Below, piece after piece: positions 45,913-55,131 of a DNA stretch of 64,000 nucleotides; positions within the stretch are counted from its first letter, which is position 1, and each line of letters begins with the position of its first letter. The stretch lies in the NCBI GenBank assembly GCA_031763025.1, contig JASSKH010000030.1, positions 5,447,495-5,511,494 of the forward strand. The letters are read 5' to 3'. This DNA is from Macrocystis pyrifera. Lineage: Eukaryota > Sar > Phaeophyceae > Laminariales > Laminariaceae. Made by a program: the position numbers and the translations under genes. The notes beneath the pieces were generated by a model that did not search any database, was not told the DNA's origin, and saw only the letters and a program-made list of their open reading frames with translations.

Positions 45913-46077
45913 TTCCGAGAAACAACGCGGCGAGACCTGGAGGGCGAGCGCGTGCGGTTCGAGGCCGGCCGCAAGCGAGCGAGGGAGGCCGCGGGAAAGG
46001 AGCTCGAGGGGGCCAGGGCCGCGGAGGCCGATCGTGCCGCGCTCACCCTCGCCGAACACGCCAGGGAACTCAGAGAG
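45913..46077 (+). CDS. CEP131: CEP131-like exon 6 (residues 730-784)
   Basis: Fifty-five codons, phase 0 (AAACAG acceptor, GAG|GTTGGT donor): FRETTRRDLEGERVRFEAGR, then KRAREAAGKELEGARAAEAD and LTLAEHARELRE. Arg/Glu/Ala-rich coiled coil matching the animal QLEESSSALTRALRAEFEKG region. Confidence 0.75.
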
Positions 46078-46336
46078 GTTGGTTGGTTGGTTGGTGTGCG
46101 GTGAATCGTATTTTTTTTAGTTGGTTGAGAATTGGGAATTCCTTCGACAGCAGTGCAAGTGTACTTGTTTTAGTATATGATATACATGTGGCATGTGAGC
46201 TAAAAAACGTTGAACACACAAAAACATTAACATTCTCCCCAAGGAAGAAGAAAGAAACAAAAACCCAGGGGAAACCAATCAGAAAAAAAAAAGAAGGGAA
46301 AACCTATCAGCGCAAGAAAACTTAAACTCCCGTTTA

Positions 46337-46437
46337 TTACGGGGGATCATAGCAAATGGGACCTACGGTACACACAAAAGCCTACATATTTTCCTGTTTT
46401 TTACTAACGATACCCTATTTACTACGGTCCCCCGTAT
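46337..46437. mobile_element. TA-flanked MITE, copy 11
   Basis: TA lies on both sides. The right arm has lost a few bases of GGTCC. Confidence 0.75.
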
Positions 46438-46552
46438 TAGCACCTACCAGGTATCTACTTCCTGCTTGACCTCCCTACGTCTACTTTTCGCGGGATCGAT
46501 GCCATCAACAGAGAGGTTGGTGTATCGGAACAGAGTTCGTGTTTGCGTGCTA

Positions 46553-46677
46553 TTACGGGGAACCACAGTAAATGGGACCAAATTTTGCTATTACTAGTAA
46601 AAAAAAAAAAAAGCGAAATACATACGTAGGTTTTCGTGCGTACCGTAGGTAGTGTTATTTACTGCGGTCCTCCGTGA
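46553..46677. mobile_element. TA-flanked MITE, copy 12
   Basis: Longer than consensus because of a 14-base A run in the centre; TA at 46551 and 46678. Confidence 0.75.
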
Positions 46678-46982
46678 TACAAGCACATGCGATGAAGCCT
46701 TACCTACCTGTTGTTCACACGAGAGAGAGAGAGAGAGACATCATAGGATACTTCATAGGTACTGTATGTACGTGCGCACGTACGATTTTTCGATTTTTTT
46801 GAAAGTCGCGGGGGAACGACGGGGGAAAATTACAGCAGTACTACCGGGTAGGTATTATTTGTATACCTTACTTACGCGACAAAGTTGCCCGTCAAGGCAA
46901 GAAAACGTAGCGGAGAGGGAGAGGAGGGAGAAGAAAGAGCCCGATTTTGTGACCCCCGGATCTGAAGTCTCGACGGCTAATA

Positions 46983-47098
46983 CTGCGGGGGACCTTAGGA
47001 AATACCCTGGTAGGACCTACGGTGCACACAAAAAAACCTGTATACTTACCCATCTTTACTAACAATATTTTGGTCCTATTTACTATGGTCCCCCGTAT
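46983..47098. mobile_element. TA-flanked MITE, copy 13
   Basis: The left arm is interrupted by CCTGG (AATACCCTGGTAGGACC); the right arm is intact. Confidence 0.75.
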
Positions 47099-48077
47099 TA
47101 GGAAGGGGAGAGAGGACAACAAGGGCAAAGATATATATATATATATTTATATAAAGGGCTGGGAACAAAATAAAAATGAAGTTGTAGGTCACATGGGTGA
47201 TTGTGATAGATACGATAGCGCACCCTCTCTCGGGCGAGTTTCGAGGGCGACTTTCTCGACAACGGAGAGAGAGCGCGAGCAAACAAACACCGAGGGACGC
47301 GTCTTATCATTCAATAGTATGGAAATATCTCCACGCGGGATATTTCCAAAGGCGGTGGAGATATTTCCCAAGCCACCGTTTTTTTTTCTGTGTTGTGTTG
47401 TGTGTGTATGTGCCCCCCCTTAAGACATGGTTTTTCGGAGAATTTTTTGTCTCCGAAAGGTTGTCCCAGGGGGGGCAGCGGGATACGTTTATAACCCGTG
47501 TGATATATACGGTACGTCTGCGGGTGGAAAGGTGTGTGTGTGCCGGTACGGACCGTTTTTGGCCTCCGTATTTGTGAACACCGACGGAACGCGGTAACTT
47601 TTAGGGCTGCACCTAAGCAAAGCGTTCCGAGGCTCCTCACGCACTGCTTGGGGTAGGGGCTGGTGAATCGGCGGGGTATTTTACCGAATATTGAAAATAT
47701 TGGTTCTCGACGCGGACGATGTCCGATTATTTTTGAATGAATCCGGCGTGTAAGTGAATCTTTGAGGGGGGGGGGGGGGGGTTGTCCTTGTTTTGCGATA
47801 AATGTGAGTGAAATCCTAACTTAAGTCATGCAAAGCGGGACGACGTTTTTACCGATGTTTTGCCGATAAAAAAAAACGTCGTCCCGATTTGCCAGTTCCG
47901 ATTCCGATTTTGAATCGCTCCGATTCAATTGGGTGAATCGGCTCCGATTCACAGCTCTAACTTGAGTAGCTCCGCACCACCCTGTCCCATTATATAAGAA
48001 CCGGTTATACACTATTTGTTGAACCAAAAGTTGCTTGTGTTTCGGGACAGAGTGGTATAACTTTGAGGAAAACACTA

Positions 48078-48183
48078 TTACGGGGGTCCATAGTTAACAG
48101 GACCAAATTTTGTTAGTATAAATAGGTAAATATATAGGTTTTTATGTATACCATAGGTCCTATTAACCATGTACCCCCCGTAA
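48078..48183. mobile_element. TA-flanked MITE, copy 14
   Basis: TA at 48076 and 48184. The centre reads in the GTTAGTATAAATAGG direction. Confidence 0.8.
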
Positions 48184-48365
48184 TAAGCTACATACGTATA
48201 TAGTTCGAAGAGCAAGCCCCATCCGCAATCCCATATACGCCGGGCAGCCAAACGAATTAGAGAGTAAAAAGTACACATCCGATCGATCACAGACGGTGGA
48301 TAGTACCTCAGCGCAGGCGAGGAGCTCCATCGGTCGGAAAATGTTCTGGGCTCGGAAGTTGCAAC

Positions 48366-48680
48366 CCAACATGTACCTCTGTACCGTACGAAGCACGGCT
48401 CCCCTGTGTGTCTACTGCTGTCCCCCGTGTCCCTTCCAACAGCGCCTCGTTTCAAAGAGTGCAAACCCCAAGACCTCTGTAACGTAGCACGGCTCCCTTG
48501 TGTGTCACAGCTGTCTCCCGTGCCCCTTCCACACAACGCCTCGCCTCAAAAAGTGCAAATCCCAATGCATCTGTACCGTAGCACGGCTCACCTGTGCGTC
48601 ACTCTCCCCCCGTGTCCCTTCCGCACAACGCCTCGTCACAAAAAATGAAACCCTAATACCTGCCGTAGCACGGCTCAACG
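48366..48680. repeat. 104-bp tandem array, about 2.8 units
   Basis: Each unit has GTAGCACGGCTC, then CCCGTGTCCCTTCC, ACAACGCCTCG, CAAAAAGTGCAAA and CCTCTGTACC or a near copy. Units diverge by roughly 10-15%. Confidence 0.7.
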
Positions 48681-48907
48681 GTCCTTTTACCTTTACGTCC
48701 AGAGATGGGAGTGATCAGGCGTTTTGGTGCGCACCAACTCCATGTTTTTGTTTCGTTGTGTGTTTTGTTTCGGTTGTGTTGGCTCGTATCAAAGGTCGGG
48801 CAAGTTTTGGTTTGATATCCTATGTATCAAGAGGAAGAAAAGCAGAGAGGCCACACAAGGCCGTGTACATACTGTGGAGGCGTTAGGTTTTGGTGCGTGC
48901 CGGTAGT

Positions 48908-48975
48908 TAGCGGACGGACGGACGGACGGACGGACGGACGGACGGACGGACGGACGCACGAACGGACGGACGAAC
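48908..48975. repeat. (GACG)n tetranucleotide repeat
   Basis: About 14 copies of GGAC/GACG before decaying to GAACGGACGGAC. Confidence 0.85.
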
Positions 48976-49397
48976 AAAGATCAGTTCGTAAACACCAACA
49001 ACATGTTTACACAAAATCAGAACTGGTCGGTGCGACACACGTAAAAAAGCGGGACAAAAAAACAACAAATATACGAACAAACTACCAAATGAACGAACAA
49101 CCACACAAACGAACAAACAAACAAAACAAAACAAGAGAAAATCATAGTTGAAGTATGGCCGTGGTCCACCTCCTGCCCTGCCCGTCCTCGCTCGTCCTCC
49201 TCTCCTCGCTCGCCCCCCTCCTCCTCCTCCCACCCCCCTCGCCCCCCCCCGCCCCTCCTCTCCTCCCCTCCCTCCGTCCCCGCCCCCCCTCTCTCCTCCC
49301 CCTGCATCCCCCCCCCCCCCCCCCTCCTTGCCCCCATTCTCCCCCTCCGCTTGCCCCCCCCCCCCCCCCCCCTCCCTCCTGCCCCCCCCCCCGCCAG

Positions 49398-49544
49398 GCC
49401 GAAGAGGCACACCGAACGGAGGAAGAGGAGACCCGGCGTCGGCTAGCGCTAGAGACGGAGAGGTGGAGGAAGCAACAGCTGCAAGAGGGTCGCAAGCAAG
49501 CGGAACAGAGGGACGAGATGACAAAGCGAGAGGCGAGAGAGAAG
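49398..49544 (+). CDS. CEP131: CEP131-like exon 7 (residues 785-833)
   Basis: Forty-nine codons, phase 0 (GCCAG acceptor after C-rich DNA, AAG|GTGAGG donor): AEEAHRTEEEETRRRLALET, then ERWRKQQLQEGRKQAEQRDE and MTKREAREK. It matches the animal KEEAWLLNREQELREEIRK stretch just before the HRLEAD motif. Confidence 0.75.
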
Positions 49545-49740
49545 GTGAGGGCTTACGCAGCAAGTAGTTACGCACAGAAGTAAAAAAAACAAGAAAGCAG
49601 AAAAGGAAAAAGAAGAAAAGAATCGCCACAGGTGGGATCGAGCACATTATTCTGCTTGATGGGTCTATCGGCATAGTTAATTGTGCAGCAGCGTAAGCGC
49701 CATCAGTTTTCGGTTGTTTCGGGTTCCGTTATGTTGTTGT

Positions 49741-49743
<3 letters not shown>

Positions 49744-49828
<85 letters not shown>
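49744..49828. repeat. (CT)n microsatellite
   Basis: About 42 uninterrupted CT units on the + strand. Confidence 0.9.
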
Positions 49829-49829
<1 letters not shown>

Positions 49830-49900
49830 CTCCCCCTCCCCGTTCCCACCCCGCGAATAATCCACCATTACCTTGCCAACGCCTTGTATATCGTTGGTAG

Positions 49901-50234
49901 CTAATGAGGAGCTGGCCATGGTCTTGACGAGGCTGGAAATAGAGGCGACCCCCCCCCCCCCCCCCCCCTCCCCCTCTTCCCACCCCGCGAATACTTCATC
50001 ATGATCTTACCAACGCCTCACCGTACTTCACGCAGGACAGCGTAATGAGGGGCTGGCCATGGTCTAGACGAGGCTGGAAATAGAGGCGACCCCCCCCCCC
50101 CCCCCCCCCCCCCCTCTTCCCACCCCGCGAATACTTCATCATGATCTTACCAACGCCTCACCGTACTTCACGCAGGACAGCGTAGTGAGGGGCTGGCCAT
50201 GGTCTAGACGAGGCTGCAAATAGAGGACGACCCC

Positions 50235-50270
<36 letters not shown>

Positions 50271-50340
50271 CCTTCCCAACCCCCGAATACTCCACCATTA
50301 TTTTATCAACGCCTCACATACCGTATTTCACGTTTCACAG
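49901..50340 (+). pseudogene. Three tandem relics of CEP131 exon 8 start
   Basis: Units of 140, 140 and 160 bp start at 49901, 50041 and 50181. Each carries an exon-like piece, (A/G)TGAGGGGCTGGCCATGG then ACGAGGCTGGAAATAGAGGC, matching exon 8 (AACGAGGAGCTGACCATGG, ACGAGGCTGGAAGCAGAAGC), and then a poly-C run, CCCACCCCGCGAATACT and a pseudo-acceptor. In the exon 8 frame each has a TAA or TAG near its start and units 2 and 3 have a second TAG, so none can code. They are relics of intron-plus-exon tandem duplication. Confidence 0.8.
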
Positions 50341-50504
50341 TGCAACGAGGAGCTGACCATGGTATTGACGAGGCTGGAAGCAGAAGCGAACCAGGCTAGG
50401 GAGGCAGGGCGAGCGGAGGCTCAGCAAGCGGCAGCTGCGGCGGCGGCTGCGAGGGCACGGGATCTTACCGTCGCACAAGAATTGGAGACCAGAGCAATGG
50501 AAAG
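50341..50504 (+). CDS. CEP131: CEP131-like exon 8 (residues 834-888)
   Basis: Acceptor TTTCACAG, phase 0 in and phase 2 out (AG|GTGTGT). CNEELTMVLTRLEAEANQAR matches animal EIELVIHRLEADMALAKEES. It then has an Ala-rich stretch and DLTVAQELETRAMER. The split Arg codon is completed by the first base of exon 9. Confidence 0.85.
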
Positions 50505-50856
50505 GTGTGTATGTTGTATATATACATGTATGTATGTGTGTGTTTTCTTGCTCGCGTGTTGGTGTGAAATCGGGCTGGGTGTGGTATCGTTAGGAAATGG
50601 GGTCGTGTTTTGGTTAGGTGTTGGTACAAGTTAATCAAAAGTGGGTGAACAAGTCAGCGCTGACTTGTGCCATGTAACGTGGGTATGTGAAACGCTTATC
50701 TCTCTCCCTCCCGCCCTCTCTCCCTCCCTCCCTCCCTCCCTCCCTCCCTCCCTCCCTCCCTCCCTCATTCCCTCCCTCCCTCCCTCCCTCCCTCCCTCCC
50801 TCCCTGTCCTACACCCTCTACTGCGTGTAACCAACGCCCGCATTGGACCTTACGAG
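50505..50856 (+). other. CEP131 intron 8
   Basis: Short intron, GTGTGT to TACGAG. It contains a (CCCT)n run at 50700-50806 that acts as its pyrimidine tract. Confidence 0.6.
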
Positions 50857-50983
50857 GTATCTTGATGGCGCGAGGCGGCAAGCGGATCTCGAGTTGGAAG
50901 CGAAAGGTCTGGAGCAGGAGACCAAAGCAACCGAACAGCGGACGAGAGAAGAGTCAGAAAGGCTCGCAGCAGCAGAACATCAG
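50857..50983 (+). CDS. CEP131: CEP131-like exon 9 (residues 888-930)
   Basis: One base completes Arg 888, followed by 42 codons: YLDGARRQADLELEAKGLEQ, then ETKATEQRTREESERLAAAE and HQ. It matches the animal RIKRLRDKYEAELSELEQSE region. The exon must end at CAG|GCAATA: the next usable GT (51109) would put exon 10 in a frame that hits a stop, so a GC donor is inferred. Confidence 0.75.
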
Positions 50984-51135
50984 GCAATAAAAAAGCGGGG
51001 GAAGGGGCAGGGAGGGGGGAGGAGGGGAAGGGGGAGAGGGGGAAGGGGGGGGGAGAGGGGGGGGAGGGGGGGGGGAAGGGAGGAGGAGGAGGGCAGGGGG
51101 AGAAGGGGGTAGGGGTGGAGGGGGAGAGGGGGGGC

Positions 51136-51262
51136 GGGGGGGGGGGGGGGGGTACTCATGTCATGCATGGGCGTTGTCGTATGACCAGAGACCCTCGCAT
51201 CCCTACAATGCCGGGACGGGGCACGTCGGGTGTTCGTAGACCAGGCAGACATTGCTTGCACC
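51136..51262 (-). mobile_element. SINE with poly(C) tail
   Basis: Poly-G (51136-51151), then TACTCATGTCATGCATGG, the clearest example of the 3' end ATGAGTA plus C run, followed by CGCATCCCTACAATGCCGGG and CAGACATTGCTTGCACCAG, where it stops. Confidence 0.7.
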
Positions 51263-51668
51263 AGTATCCAGATAGGGAAAGAAGGGAGAGAGGAGGGGGG
51301 GAAGAGGCGAGGAGGAGCGCAGGGGGAGGGGGTGGGGGGGGAGGGGCGGCGTCGGCTTGCGTGCAGGCTTAAGAGCGCTGCGTCTGTCGTTCGGTGAGAA
51401 GCGCCGAATAACGCTGGCCCCCTCCTCTTCACACGACACCCTGTGTCTTGTGCCGGGCGAGGGGGGTGATTTATTTTGGTGTTTGTTGTTGCATGTTCCG
51501 GTTAGTGCCTAGGTGTTGAAAATGGTAGAACCCGCTTTGCAGGTCGTAAAAGGTTCAAACTTCAGCGACACCAGAGGCTGCGCCCCGCCTCCCCTCCCAC
51601 ACCTGCAACAGCGAACAAAAAAAAAAACTGCACCTGGCGTTTGCTGACGTGTTTCTGTTTCCTCCTCA

Positions 51669-51699
<31 letters not shown>

Positions 51700-51701
<2 letters not shown>

Positions 51702-52526
51702 GCTACTCAAGACAAATAGAGAAAGTTGAACTGGCAATATAAAGTAAGGAACATGCCAAAAAAGAGGTTGCCAGCCATAGTTGATAGAGCTGTATGGGAG
51801 AAAGTAACAAAAGGGCGAGCTGGAATAAGGTGGGGTGGCGTAGTTGAGAAAGTATGGAAGGATATAGGGGGGAAACCAAGAAGAGATGATGTCCGCCGGG
51901 AAGTTTGGGAGGTACAAGGCAGAGGTAGAAGAAAGGATAGAAAGAAGGGAAAGGCTAGCGCTGAGAAACAAGGTGGAATAGGAAAAACACTCAAGAGGTA
52001 TACGGGGGATTGAGGGAAGGAATAGGAATGAAAACGTATTTGCATGGCCCAATGGACTTCGCGAAAACGCTGAAACTGCGCTTTCGTGTAGGGGACCTAG
52101 ACCTGCCAGAAAGAAGAAAGAGGTACACCAGTAGCCGGGAAGAGGAGGAAGTAGACGCACAGATGTGCCCGTGTGGCAAAGCAATAGAGAGTAGAACTCA
52201 CATAGTAGGAGAATGTGAAATATACAAGGAGGAACGGGATGTGTTAAAAGAGGAGATGAGGGAAACAGACGAATGTGACATAGAGGAGTTTGATACAATG
52301 AATAGCAGCGAGAAAACGATCGCTATCCTAGGAGATAGATGGTGGCCACAGGCGGCCAAACATGAAGGGGATAAGATTCGCAAAACGTTTCTATGTAATT
52401 TATGGAAACAACGTAATGAGCACCCAATGGTTGGAGGTGTCTCTATTAGGAGTAGGAATGGCGCTCCTTCTCGAAAGGGGTGCGTGGTCAATGGTCAAAT
52501 GACTAAGGCAAGCAACAAATGAGTAC

Positions 52527-52556
<30 letters not shown>
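51700..52556 (+). mobile_element. Non-LTR retrotransposon (LINE) 3' part with poly(C) tail
   Basis: A 5'-truncated copy encoding the region after the reverse transcriptase. One frame (51726-52012) reads MPKKRLPAIVDRAVWEKVTK, then IRWGGVVEKVWKDIGGKPR, a style common after the RT domain. A second frame (52010-52522) has a zinc-knuckle-like CPCG.....RTHIVGEC segment and ends ...GQMTKASNK, stop. The two frames overlap with a +2 shift, so this copy carries a frameshift. The TGA stop is only five bases from a 29-base poly-C tail (52528-52556). The left end abuts an older poly-C run (51669-51699). Confidence 0.75.
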
Positions 52557-52558
<2 letters not shown>

Positions 52559-52561
52559 GCT

Positions 52562-52615
52562 CATGAGTGGTCATACGACAAGGGCCATGCATGCCATGAG
52601 TATACCCCCCCAAAT
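52562..52615 (+). mobile_element. SINE 3' fragment
   Basis: GGTCATACGACAAGGGCC, then CATGCATGCCATGAGTATAC and a C run. It starts right after the LINE poly-C tail. Confidence 0.55.
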
Positions 52616-52720
52616 CCCCTCCCTCCCCGCTCTCCGCTTGCCCCCCCGCCCTGTGATGCAGCACACAGAATATACATAGTGTTCCCCGGTCCGATTGAAA
52701 GCAAGCGATTTCGGATGTTA

Positions 52721-52829
52721 TTATGGGGAAACATATTTAATAGGACCAAATATTGTAATTAGAAATAGGTAAATATATAGGTTTTAGTGTGTAACGCAGG
52801 TCCTATTTACTATGCCCCCCCCCCCCTAC
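52721..52829. mobile_element. TA-flanked MITE, copy 15
   Basis: The left arm has decayed (TTATGGGGAAACATATTTAA); the right arm ends in an expanded C run. Confidence 0.65.
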
Positions 52830-52882
52830 TAGTACCCTGTGCCTGTTCCTACCTCACGATCCCCCCTCCTCCCCTCTCCCCT

Positions 52883-53166
52883 ACAAGAGGAGATGGGGGA
52901 AATAGACGAATGTGACATGGAGGAGTTTAGGTACGCTAGATAACAGCGAGAAAGCGATCGCTATCCTAGGAGATAGATGGTGGCCTCGGGCGGCCAAACA
53001 GGAAGGGGATACGATTTAGCAAACTATGTAATACATGGAAACAACGTGATGAGCGCCCAATTGTTGGAGGTGTCTCTATTAGGAGCAGGAACAGCAGTGC
53101 TCCGTCTCGAAAGGGATGCGTGGTCGATGGTCAAGTGATTAAGGCAAGTAATAAATGAGTAGGACG

Positions 53167-53194
<28 letters not shown>
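52883..53194 (+). mobile_element. Second LINE 3' copy with poly(C) tail
   Basis: It aligns to the 51.7 kb copy from AGACGAATGTGACAT onward (GATCGCTATCCTAGGAGATAG, AATTGTTGGAGGTGTCTC). It is 5'-truncated and diverged, with an inserted GTACG, and ends AATGAGTAGGACG plus a 28-base C run (53167-53194). Confidence 0.7.
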
Positions 53195-53197
<3 letters not shown>

Positions 53198-53276
53198 ACC
53201 CCCCCCCCCGTGCCCCCCTCCCCCCCCCCGCGCCCCACCCGCCGCCACCCCCGTACCTTTCACCTCTTCACCTCAG

Positions 53277-53480
53277 CACGAAGAAGGGCGCGAGAGGTGG
53301 CGTGAGCGACTCGATCGACTACGAGAGGAGTGCTCCTGCGAACGCACGTCTTGCCGAGGCGAGGCGTCGAGGCTATCGGAGAGGTCGGAGGAGGCGGAGA
53401 AGGAAGCAAGGGAGGCGGCCGGAGCGGCGGGGGAGGAGCTGAACCGGCTCAAGGCGTCGCTCTCCGCGGAGTTCACCCAG
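53277..53480 (+). CDS. CEP131: CEP131-like exon 10 (residues 931-998)
   Basis: Sixty-eight codons, phase 0 (CCTCAG acceptor, CAG|GTGAAT donor): HEEGRERWRERLDRLREECS, then CERTSCRGEASRLSERSEEA and NRLKASLSAEFTQ. The end matches animal LAQVIRQEFEDRL. Highly charged coiled coil. Confidence 0.75.
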
Positions 53481-53925
53481 GTGAATGGTGTGAACGCTAT
53501 TTTTTTTAATTTAATTTTGTACTATTTTCGTGCCAGCTTGTGTGTGTGTTTTTCTGTGTCTGTTTCCGTGTTTTTTTGTTTTGTTTGGTGTTTTGCTTTT
53601 TGTACTTTTTCGTACTGTTTTTTTTTTCTCAAGTTTTTTTCGTACCAGGTACCAGGGTATACTTTTTGTATAATGTTTGTATTGTTTTAGTGTGATTTTT
53701 TTTTTGTGTTCGTTTCGTAGTTTTTTTTTTTTTTGTGCGTATTTCTCCTTCTCATTCTATATATATATATATATATTTTTCGGTGGGTTTTTTGTACCTC
53801 ACAGGTAGTGATCTTGTATTTTGTTTGTTTGTGTCTCTACATATTTTGTTCCATTTACCGTATCTGCGTATTTTCCCCTCATCTTTTGTTTGTATACCTG
53901 GTACTGATGGGGAAGGAGGGAGGGG

Positions 53926-53979
<54 letters not shown>

Positions 53980-54314
53980 GGGTACTGCAGCAGCTATACT
54001 CCAGGCAAGATACGACAGGAAGGTGACGTGCCAAGGTGGTGCTTCGCGCAGACTGACATTCATTCGGCGGTGAACACGACACGTTGAGCCTATGGTCTAC
54101 CTGGTACCAATCAAAGGTTCAGACGTGTTTCTTCTGTCGAAACGTTGAGCTCGGACGACGTCCACCCCGACGAAGCACCTCCACCTCCGCCCTCCTCCCC
54201 CTGTCCCCGCTCCGCTACCACTCTCGGCAATTTTGCTCGTCCCCCCCCCGTGTGTCTCCACCGCGCTCCGGGATGGAACCGCCCGTCGATGGTGTTTGCT
54301 GCGTGGCGTGGCAG
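53481..54314 (+). other. CEP131 introns 10-11
   Basis: T-rich DNA (53500-53760), a 50-base poly-G (53928-53977), and between them three TACCAGGTA words. A possible 18-bp microexon lies at 54005-54022. Confidence 0.5.
54005..54022 (+). CDS. CEP131: Possible CEP131 microexon 11
   Basis: Between CTCCAG and GTGACG lie six phase-0 codons, ARYDRK. Animal CEP131 has QARQQLELEE just before VHRRVKT, so LQARYDRK in the local frame is suggestive. The frame also closes without this exon, so it is a weak call. Confidence 0.35.
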
Positions 54315-54359
54315 GTGCAAGACAAGGTCGCGACCGTCCTGACAAGAAAGGTCCAACAG
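54315..54359 (+). CDS. CEP131: CEP131-like exon 12 (residues 1005-1019)
   Basis: Fifteen codons, phase 0 (GGCAG acceptor, CAG|GTGTGG donor): VQDKVATVLTRKVQQ. It matches the conserved animal block VHRRVKTALARKEEAV. Confidence 0.75.
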
Positions 54360-54483
54360 GTGTGGGTGTGCGAAATATCGAATTGTGCCCCACAGCACGT
54401 CAATGCCTGCCGCCCCTCCCCCCCCCCCCCCCCCCCCCCCGCGCGCCTTCCCCCCCCCCCCTCTTTCCCCTGCCCCCCCCCCG

Positions 54484-54618
54484 CCTGGTCGGTGAAAACC
54501 CGACATGCTCCGTCCCGGCATTGTAGGGATGCGAGGGTCTATGGTCATACGACTACGGCCATGCATGAGATCGAGTACATCTCTCCTATCGAGTACACCC
54601 CCCCCCCCCCCCCCCCCG
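54484..54618 (+). mobile_element. SINE with poly(C) tail
   Basis: CTGGTCGGTGAAAACCCGAC, CTCCGTCCCGGCATTGTAG, CGACTACGGCCATGCATGA, then a duplicated ATCGAGTACA / TCTCTCCT end and the C run. Confidence 0.7.
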
Positions 54619-54662
54619 GTCCTGCCCTTCCTCCCCCCCCCCCCCCCCCCTCTCTCTCCTTC

Positions 54663-54739
<77 letters not shown>

Positions 54740-54935
54740 TGCCTCACAAGCGGTTCTTAGTAAGATGCAGCTCACCCTGCGCTTGATTCAAGCAATGTGT
54801 GCCTGGTCGGTGAAAACCCAACGTGCTCCGTCCCGGCATCGTAGGGATGCGAGGGTCTTATGGTCATACGACTACGGCCATGCATGATACCGAGTACATC
54901 TCTCCTGTCGACCACCCCCCCCTCCTCCCCCCCCC
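54740..54935 (+). mobile_element. SINE with poly(C) tail, second copy
   Basis: It starts at the 76-base C run with CCTCACAAGCGGTTCTTAG, the 5' region of the SINE, skips about 30 internal bases, and ends CCATGCATGATACCGAGTAC...GTCGACC plus C. Confidence 0.7.
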
Positions 54936-55040
54936 CTTCCCCCTTCTCCCCCCCCCCCCCCCCCCCCTCCCCCCTCTGTTCTTCGACATTTTTTTTTTTT
55001 GACGACGCCGAAAAGGACAAACCCGACGACCCTTCGCCCC

Positions 55041-55107
<67 letters not shown>

Positions 55108-55131
55108 CCACCGCCTCCTCGGGTTTTGCAG

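Larger units (their letters stand above)
46078..49397 (+). other. CEP131 intron 6, 3.3 kb
   Basis: GTTGGT to CGCCAG. It contains MITE copies 11-14, a 104-bp tandem array, a GACG tetranucleotide run and long C-rich runs before the acceptor. Confidence 0.6.
49545..50340 (+). other. CEP131 intron 7 with decayed exon duplicates
   Basis: GTGAGG to TTTCACAG. It contains an 85-base (CT)n run (49744-49828) and three tandem relics of the 5' part of exon 8. Confidence 0.65.
50984..53276 (+). other. CEP131 intron 9, probable GC-AG intron
   Basis: GCAATA to CCTCAG. It contains G-rich DNA, a SINE, the longest LINE copy, a second LINE copy, a SINE fragment and MITE copy 15. Confidence 0.6.
54360..55131 (+). 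other. CEP131 last intron
   Basis: Dominated by poly-C runs, including a 76-base one (54664-54739) and one of about 58 bases (55043-55100), and by two + strand SINE copies. TTTTGCAG closes it. Confidence 0.6.

Noticed and set aside
48907-49674. 255-codon minus-strand Gly/Arg-rich frame
   Set aside because: Antisense of C-rich intron 6 DNA and of CEP131 exon 7.
54550-54580. 5S rRNA-like ACTACGGCCAT in the SINE
   Set aside because: The match to the start of 5S rRNA is only about ten bases and lies near the SINE 3' end, the wrong place for a 5S-derived head.
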